From: Mesostigma viride
Lineage: Eukaryota; Streptophyta; Mesostigmatophyceae; Mesostigmatales; Mesostigmataceae
DNA: 64,000 bases
Reading direction: 5' to 3'
Assembly: GCA_009746045.1 (NCBI GenBank)
Contig: RPFO01000716.1
Coordinates: 1-64,000 of the forward strand
In this document: in pieces, positions 57,843-64,000 of the stretch
Numbering within the stretch: the first letter of the stretch is position 1
Layout: every line of letters begins with the position of its first letter
Notes under the pieces: generated by a model
Database searches by the model: none
What the model was told of the DNA's origin: nothing
What the model saw: the letters and a program-made list of their open reading frames with translations, nothing else
Position numbers and translations under genes: made by a program

Positions 57843-58266
57843 TTAATTAATTAATTTATTTATTTATTTATTAATAGACACGTGACTGCGTCACGTGAGC
57901 ATAAGCCCTCAGTGGGAGGGGAACATGGGATGGAATGGATTAATTAATTAATTAATTAATTAATAGACACGTGACTGCGTCACGTGAGCATGAGTCCTCA
58001 GTGGGAGGGGAACATGGGATGGAATGGATGGTATAAGCTATCGAGGTCCTAGTTACAGGGGTGTGGGCACCGCGGCCCGAATCGCTATGAATGCCATACT
58101 TGGTCACACGCGGAGCCCCCACAGGCTTGGGGGTGGTCTCCTTCATCACTACTTGCCATCTATCCTTGCGCACCATCTGCCTCCATATTACAGACAAACC
58201 AGGCGGGCTGCCCGGGTGTGAGCCCGTCACGTCTAGTGTAGCACATGTCCATGCCGAGTCTGTCAC
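57843..58266 (-). mobile_element. Two family-A LINE 3' ends in tandem
   Basis: Each has a TTAA tail followed by GACACGTGACTGCGTCACGTG, at 57,875-57,897 and 57,965-57,987. The first is about 90 bp. The second continues into the ORF2 C-terminus on the minus strand (DVTGSHPGSPPGLSVIWRQM, VRKDRWQVVMKETTPKPVG, stop), to about 58,266. Confidence 0.85.
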
Positions 58267-59260
58267 GAAAAGTCCACGGGATGGATGGATGGATGGATGG
58301 ATGCATGGGTGCAAACAGTCCTACCGGTCTAATCTATCTACATCAGCTACCTACAACATCTATCTAACAGCATCACGAACTACAACATCTATCTAAACAG
58401 CATCACGCTACCCTAGGGGAGCTGTCTGGCGTGCCTCCCGCGGGTTTGCACACGCGGGCGCTTTCCCACAGGAGGGGGCTCGTTGTCCTCTATGACCTGG
58501 GCCCGCTTGGCCTTGTCCATCATCTTCTTCCGGCAAATCACGGAGAGGCCTAGGCCCCCCATGTCCTCTACTAGCTGTTCTTTGAAGGTGCGGGCCTTGC
58601 GGCGTCTAACATCACGGGGCCCGGCCCACGTCAGGAGGTGCCGGCCAGGCTGAGCTGGTCCCAGTCCCGCGGGGGGGCCACCTGAGGTGTCTACCTGGTT
58701 GGTGCGAGCTAGGTGCCCTGGCTAGCTGCAGGCGCCGCTGCTTAATGGTGCTGGTGATATATGGCATGCCCTGGTACAGGTCCTCATGGCAGACATGAGC
58801 AGCATATCCTACGCTGAAAATGGATCGCAGCAATGATGTTGGTGACCGCGCCGTCCAACTTGAGGGCCAGGTCGGCGGTGAGGGTCCACGTCTCGGCCCC
58901 ATACGTGAGAACAGGAAGGACGAAGACAGGTCCTGTTTCCGTCCGTCGATCTTGCCCAGGGGCTTGCGCCACAGGGCCCGGTACTGGCGTAAAGCATGCC
59001 AGGCGAGGGAGATGCGATGGTCCACATCAACCTCGCAGCTGCGAAGCAGCTGAGGCTGCCCAGCAGCTTGACGCGGTCCCGATACAGGACTCGAGAGCCG
59101 TCTAGGAGATAGAGGGGTGGCGGTGAGTGGGTGAGCCCAACCGCCAGGGCCTCTGTCTTCTTGCTGACCTCAAGCCCCACTGCACGTACGGGCCTCGATA
59201 GCCAGGCAGTCTGAAGCCATGTCTGCACGTGCTCAAAATCATTGTACAAGTCATTGTCAA
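58267..59260 (-). pseudogene. LINE (family D) ORF2 C-terminal third and 3' UTR
   Basis: Minus strand: RT-distal blocks RAVGLEVSKKTEALAVGL, RVLYRDRVKLLGSL, HRISLAWHALRQYRALWRK, SVGYAAHVCHEDLYQGMPYI, then several frameshifts and the C-terminus (GLGLSVI, DKAKRAQVIEDNEPPPVGKR). The 3' UTR has (GATG)4 at 58,279-58,297. The YADD region is absent: the sequence switches near 59,235 to the repeat also seen at 56,095. Confidence 0.82.
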
Positions 59261-59860
59261 GTTAGGCCAGTTCACCGCTTGCTGGGGCCCAGCACATGCC
59301 CCCTTGGTCCAATCTTGTCCCACCATGATCTCCATCTCTGGCCACCCAGGCCGTTTCCAGCCCTGGTGGTAGGAACGCAACCACTTGGAATGCTGGGCTC
59401 TTGTTGGCATGATGATGCCCCCCCTCCCGCCCCCGTGTGGCCGCTACGGTTTCCCGGCGGACGCAGGGCGGAGCCACACATTGCGTTCCCCTTATTAGAG
59501 GGGCGCATCCCAGTGCTGCCACTTTAGGACTTATGCCACCTGAGGACGTCTCCAGCCAGCTCACCCAATGAACCACCAGCATCAGCCCGGCACCGGCAAA
59601 GCCCCTGGGCTTCCCCGAGGGTAGGGCCACTGCCACTGGCTCTATATCACCCCCATCGCGATGATGATGATGGCAGCCTGCGGACCTCCTATGTAGCGCC
59701 AAGGGCTCACCATCACCATGGTGTCATGAGCCTTGAGGCAGCCGCAGCCGAGTCGACTGCTTTATTATGGTTTATACTTTGTCGTCAGAAAGCAACAAAC
59801 GTGAAAACGCTAGCTACCCAAATCTGAGATTCCGCGGAACACAGAAAGTAAGAAAGCCTA
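59261..59860. other. 600 bp, partly repeat, otherwise unassigned
   Basis: The first about 70 bp continue the CTGGGGCCCAGCACATGCCC repeat. The rest shows no domain I recognise; minus-strand frames here are open but anonymous. Confidence 0.4.
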
Positions 59861-59864
59861 GAAG

Positions 59865-60003
59865 CTATGTACCAGCAAGGAATCGAACATGGGACCTTTG
59901 GCACGATTTCGCGGCTGTGTGAGTCTCCTGATCCGAAGGCATCTCACTTCACGTTTCGAAACAGCCCAACTGCGAAAAATCTCTTTACCGGAGAGGGGTG
60001 CCA
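59865..60003 (-). repeat. tRNA-like dispersed element, copy 2
   Basis: On the minus strand: a hairpin CTCT-CCGGTAA-AGAG (59,981-59,995), a T run and CGCAG, then GATGCCTTCGGATCAGGAGA and GGTCCCATGTTCGATTCC. It matches 10,300-10,435 in order and spacing. Confidence 0.55.
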
Positions 60004-60005
60004 GT

Positions 60006-60088
60006 ATGTCCGATATTGCTGAATCTATAGAAGATTACTCACCACTAGACCTAAGTGCGCAGGAGTACTACGCACGGACCTACGCGAT
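60006..60088 (+). CDS. Possible first coding exon of an unidentified gene
   Basis: An ATG frame of 27 codons (MSDIAESIEDYSPLDLSAQE, YYARTYA) ends at a good donor, AT|GTGAGT, at 60,089. No continuation is found: downstream is repeat. It may be a gene fragment carried with the tRNA-like element. Confidence 0.3.
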
Positions 60089-60114
60089 GTGAGTATGGTA
60101 TATTATACTGACGT

Positions 60115-60430
60115 GTTTAAAATTTTGAGCTATCTGCTCATTTTATAGTTAATAATGTTGCGGCGGGCTCAAAGGGGGCCGATCTGCCGCCTGTAGCGTA
60201 GCTCTACCGTACGTCACCTACTACACCATGTAAGCCATGAGGTGCTTGTTGTTACATACTAAGGACTAGACTAGAAGGGGACCGGCGTTGCGCCGGTACT
60301 AGTGCCTATACTGGCAACCGTGCCCCCCCGATTGAGGGGGGCGCGGCACCTTGAGACATGTGCTTTGTTTTCATTTTCACACCGTACTTAGAGTGGTGTG
60401 GTGAACGTAGGGAGGCCTTTTTGCAGCTCG
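60115..60430 (+). repeat. Copy of the 56.2-57.0 kb segment, reverse orientation, without LINE inserts
   Basis: TTTTGAGCTATCTGCTCATT, GCGGCGGGCTCAA, GGCCGATCTGCCGCCTGTA, GGGGACCGGCG, CCGTACTTAGAGTGGTGT match 56,990-56,225 read backwards. It lacks the two LINE insertions and about 320 bp (56,428-56,745). Confidence 0.85.
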
Positions 60431-61255
60431 TAACTTTCCAATGTGAGGAAAGGTGGGCTGGCCGCTATGGGGGCCGCTTTGCAACCACTATGGCTGTTAC
60501 GCCCCGCAGACTGTTAGTCGACGCTCCCAGCCTCCCCGTGTTACGGAGAGGTGACCTGCTGTTTTTCGAAATATTGGTGAAGGGTTGTAGTGCTGGTCCT
60601 ACATAGGGTGCTCCCCCATGGCGCCCTGGGGTGCGCCGACCGGGCTCCAGTTGGGAGCCCGTAGTCAGCCTTGAATTTCGATTGTCAATTAGGAAGAGGG
60701 AAGGCGGTTTCCAGAGAAGGTGGGTTAAACTTGGCGTTAAACCAAAATTTGGCGGAGATTTCTGCGAAAGGACAGCACGAGAGTGGCGATTCCTGAAGGA
60801 AGCGCTAGACTTGCCTAGCTCGAGTAAAAAAGTGTCCGCCTGAGATTTTTATCCCTGTTACTAGCGGAGTGCACGAGGGAAGCAGGGCGTTATTCATATA
60901 GATTGGGGTCAAAAGAGACTTAAGAGGCCGATCGAGGAGGGTGCGCCAATTACATATGGCAGCGGCTGCCGTGGGTCGGGGGGGTCCTGTCGGCATGGGG
61001 AGGGCGGCAGGCGCCCTGTACCCTCTTGGCACTCCGCGGCGAGCAGGCCCCTTCTTCCCTTGGCGATTATTATTAAGGGATTATCAATATTAAGGGAGAG
61101 GTGGATCGAAGCCGCGGTAAACCGTGGGTATTCATGCGCATTTATGAAGTCTCTTAATGAAAAATGCTACATGGCCTCAGCCGGCGCAAGCCTGGAAAAA
61201 ATTTTGTGGTGTGTATGGAACCCAGCAGTGAGGTCAGGGGCTGTTTTAAAAAAAT
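60431..61255. other. 800 bp with no recognisable feature
   Basis: Short open frames only (for example 60,631-60,843 plus). I see no domain, tail or repeat. Confidence 0.4.
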
Positions 61256-61257
61256 GC

Positions 61258-61480
61258 ATACGCGCTCCTGTTGGGGAGTCACTGAGCACAATAATACAGA
61301 GTTAACCCAGAATTACAATAGTACAGAGTTAAAGTGCTTTTCGATCATCGCTGCATGTATGTTGCACCCTGCGAAGGGGCAGAGACACCCGTCTTCCCTC
61401 ATGCCCGGAGGCAAGCCACTGTCAGCTGCAATCGAAACTACTCACGAGGAGAGTGCAAAGAGTCTGGCATAACTGTGGGT
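61258..61480 (-). mobile_element. LINE 3' end, degraded, without a clear tail
   Basis: GCGCTCCTGTTGGGGAGTCA then CTGAGCACAATAATACAGAG and GGCAGAGACACCCGTCTTCC match the 55,850-56,010 module. The expected TTAA tail is replaced by an A run at 61,248-61,255. Confidence 0.65.
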
Positions 61481-61734
61481 GCTCTAATGCTGAAATGACA
61501 GTGTGTGGGTAACATGGCGGGGGCATTGTCTGCATGGCACAATAAAACTGTATCGACTGAAGTGTGTGGGTAGACCTGCGGGTGCATAGGCTGAAAAACT
61601 GAAGGTAGCCGCTAGTATGCTGTCTCAGAGCCATAATGCTCGGTAGACGGCCTAGCCTAGTTGCTCTACAGTTTGTACATAGCGGATTGCTCTATGGTTG
61701 CCCCACTGCCAGCATAGCTATGCCCGGCGCCTTG

Positions 61735-61945
61735 CATCGCACGTTCGCTCATGCACGCCACCACAGCCACGCAATGCTCACACGGGTCTTATTGCACCCA
61801 CAGCTAGGCATGCCGGGTCCCGTTTCGCGGGTCCGATTGTGCACCCCATGTGGCATGCCACTGGCACTTTGGTTGGTGCTCGATCGATCCGTGACTCCCC
61901 AACAGTAACGGGAGCACATGTTTAATTAATTAATTGATTAATGCT
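61735..61945 (+). mobile_element. LINE 3' module with TTAA tail
   Basis: It contains ACGGGTCTTATTGCACCCAC and GTGGCATGCCACTGGCA. The hairpin is modified by an insertion, AACAGTAACGGGAGCAC, and followed by TTTAATTAATTAATTGATTAA at 61,920-61,940. Confidence 0.75.
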
Positions 61946-62221
61946 GAGCCATACAAGGCGCTAGTAGAGTATGTGAGGTCGCAATTTACATTGCCCCACC
62001 CGGCAGGTTGTATGTAGCTCAGAATGCGCCTCTAAGGACTCAGGGATATGCATTACATACTCACACCTCACACACTTTTTTTTCTGTTTGTTGCAAGGGG
62101 TTTCCATCCCCCACCTCGTTTTCTTTTTATTTTTTACTTCACTTTTTCTTCTTGTCATTCTATTCATTCAACCATTTTTTATTCTCGTGTACATTATTAA
62201 GGTATATTAAATTCATATCTC

Positions 62222-63957
62222 ATACCCCAACGAGCTACCGCCATTCACCGAGCTCGAGCTGGGCACCGCCGCCAAGCAACTCCACTTCTACGCCGCCGTT
62301 GGACCTGCATGACCAGCTCCCCGCCCCGGTGATTAAGCTGACGGCGCTCACGGGGTTCCTGCTTGACGTCTGCAACCGGATCCTGCTTGCCGACGCGCCG
62401 CCGATTGCTGAGTGGCAGCACAGCTACCGTATTATGCTGTACAAAAACAAAGTATTATGCTGTACAAAAACAAAGGTTCCCCTGACGACCCCGCCAACTA
62501 CCGAGGAGTCTGCATTGATCAAGAGCGCCGCACTCAAGTTGTTCATGCGCATGATCCTCAACCGCCTTCGTTCTGCTCTCGACCGTCACCTTGGGGAAAG
62601 TCAAATGGGCTTTCGTCCTGGGCGCAACACTGTCAAGGCCATCTTCGTTGCGCGTTGATCGCCTCTTCGAGGAAATCGCTCTCTTGCAACCTGGTGAGTT
62701 TCCCGCCATCCTGATCTCGATCGTCGACTTCATCAAGGCTTTTGATTCTGTCCTCTGGGACGCTCTATGGGCTGTACTTGCTCGCACTCGCGTCCCCACT
62801 CCCCTGATTACTGTCATCCGCACGCTGTATGAGGGGCCGACCACTTCGGTGCGCACTTAACACGGCTTTACCCCGCCATGCCCACTGCAGACCGGCGTCT
62901 GGCAGGGTTGCGTCCTGTCGCCGTACCTGTTTATTATTGTAGTGGATTATGTTATGCGCCAGGCACGTGCTCGCTTTGCTATAGCATTGCAGGCCGTGCC
63001 CCTGGCCTAGCGATCACGAACGAGCTTGGACTGAAGGGGGGCCGACTAACAAGCAGAATTTACTAGCTGACCTCATTGATGCCGACGACATCACGCTCAT
63101 CGAGAAGCCGGAGTCTGCCCAACTTTGGCTGGACTGCCTCAGTGGCGCTCGAGGCTCGGGCGGTTGGTCTAGAAATCAGCCCCAAAACGGAGGCCCTGGC
63201 CCTCGGCATCATTGGCAGGGCCCCCACCCACACTCCGTGCCTCTACTATACTGTACTAAGAGGCGCGCCTCTTAGACGACACCGCGGTCAACTACCCTAC
63301 TTCAGGCCACTTCAAGCTGCTCGGCAGTTGGCTTCCCGACTGCGAGGACGACCTGACGACACGGATCGGCATGGCGTGGGCGCAACGTACTCCATGACCA
63401 CCGCCGCTGGTGGAGCAACCCCGCCCTACCCCGGATCATCAAGCGTGACCTCTTCAAGGTCGTCATTCTGACGATCCTGACCTACGGCGCCGAGACCTGA
63501 CGCAGGAGCTGGATCGAGCAACGACTCGACGGCGCCGTCACCAAGATGCTGCGCAAGGCCCTAGTTAACATCCTTAAGTTTGCATATTATAGTAATGAGG
63601 ATTTGTACGCTGATTTGCCCTATGTTTCCCACATTATTAGGCACAGGCGCCTGGGCCTAGCCGGGCACCTGGCCCGCACAGATCAGGTAGACACGTCAGA
63701 TAGACTAGCTGCCGGCACCAAGCCCGCCCAGCCTGGGCGATATGTCCTCACCTGGCGTGCCCCAGGCCGCGCGCAGCAGGGCCGCCACCCGTGGACTTTT
63801 CGTGATAGACTTGGCATGGACATGTGCTACACTAGTAGACGTGACGGGCTCACACCCGGGCAGCCTCGATCCTGGTTTGTCTGTAATATGGAGGCAGATG
63901 GTGCGCAAGGATAGATGGCAAGTAGTGATGAAGGAGACCACCATGCAGTTAGGTTAA
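62222..63957 (+). pseudogene. LINE (family A) reverse transcriptase, degraded
   Basis: In order: LPPFTELELGTAAKQLHFYA, CNRILLADAPPIAEWQ, a 23-bp tandem duplication at about 62,432-62,477 that shifts frame, AALKLFMRMILNRLRSALDR, GESQMGFRPGRNTV, SIVDFIKAFDSVLWDALW, then a shift. The catalytic site reads DADD at 63,078-63,089 instead of YADD. Then AVGLEISPKTEALALGI, FKLLGSWLPDCEDDLTTRI (shifted), EDLYADLPYVSHIIRHRRLG, LAGHLARTDQVDT and the C-terminus GMDMCYT...DGLTPGQP. At least five frame breaks. The 3' end is cut before the UTR. Confidence 0.9.
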
Positions 63958-64000
63958 TATTGTGCAGAACCTTTTTGCCACTTGGCTTCTCAGGTTCCGC

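Noticed and set aside
57126-57854. WMDG-repeat protein
   Set aside because: Product of a perfect tetranucleotide array derived from a LINE 3' UTR, open in several frames.

Overview
This is nuclear eukaryotic DNA, most likely from a green-lineage alga. Four spliced or long GC-rich protein genes with GTGAGT/GTGCGT donors and CAG acceptors lie in a sea of long introns, microsatellites and broken retrotransposons. The green-lineage call rests on the Kish protein (closest in wording to plant Kish) and on a plant-type ubiquitin-like/WLM/PUB protein. It is an inference, not a search result.

Layout. 1-1,935 is a (GGGA)n tract. 2,043-5,531 (minus) is most of a TPR-SET protein whose catalytic half lies beyond the left edge. 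6,820-9,378 (plus) is a complete four-exon Kish/TMEM167 gene, read head-to-head with the TPR-SET gene. 9,600-19,500 is a graveyard of LINE fragments: ORF1, endonuclease, reverse transcriptase and 3' ends with TTAA tails, plus a 547-bp foldback. 19,680-24,450 holds minisatellites and nothing I can name. 24,453-28,675 is a nested inverted-repeat DNA element. 29,164-42,641 (plus) is a complete 11-exon gene for a WSS1-type metalloprotease (UBL-WLM-PUB, 894 aa by my splicing). 42,940-46,120 is LINE again, including a nearly intact reverse transcriptase with one in-frame stop. 48,591-55,731 (plus) is a complete five-exon Kelch gene (348 aa) of the nitrile-specifier/epithiospecifier shape. 55,800-63,957 is LINE remains, an uninterrupted (GATG)n array of about 680 bp and a second degraded reverse transcriptase.

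The host genes do not form a pathway: histone/protein lysine methylation (TPR-SET), secretory traffic (Kish), DNA-protein crosslink or ubiquitin/SUMO-linked proteolysis (WLM) and a Kelch propeller. What unites them is intron architecture. Nearly every intron of the WLM gene and two of the Kelch gene begin with degenerate tandem copies of their own exon-end plus splice donor, and most introns carry a private minisatellite. LINE copies share three kinds of short terminal hairpin followed by (TTAA)n, and two insertions can be read directly from flanking duplications. All exon joins were made by eye, with phase checked, and no transcript evidence was available.
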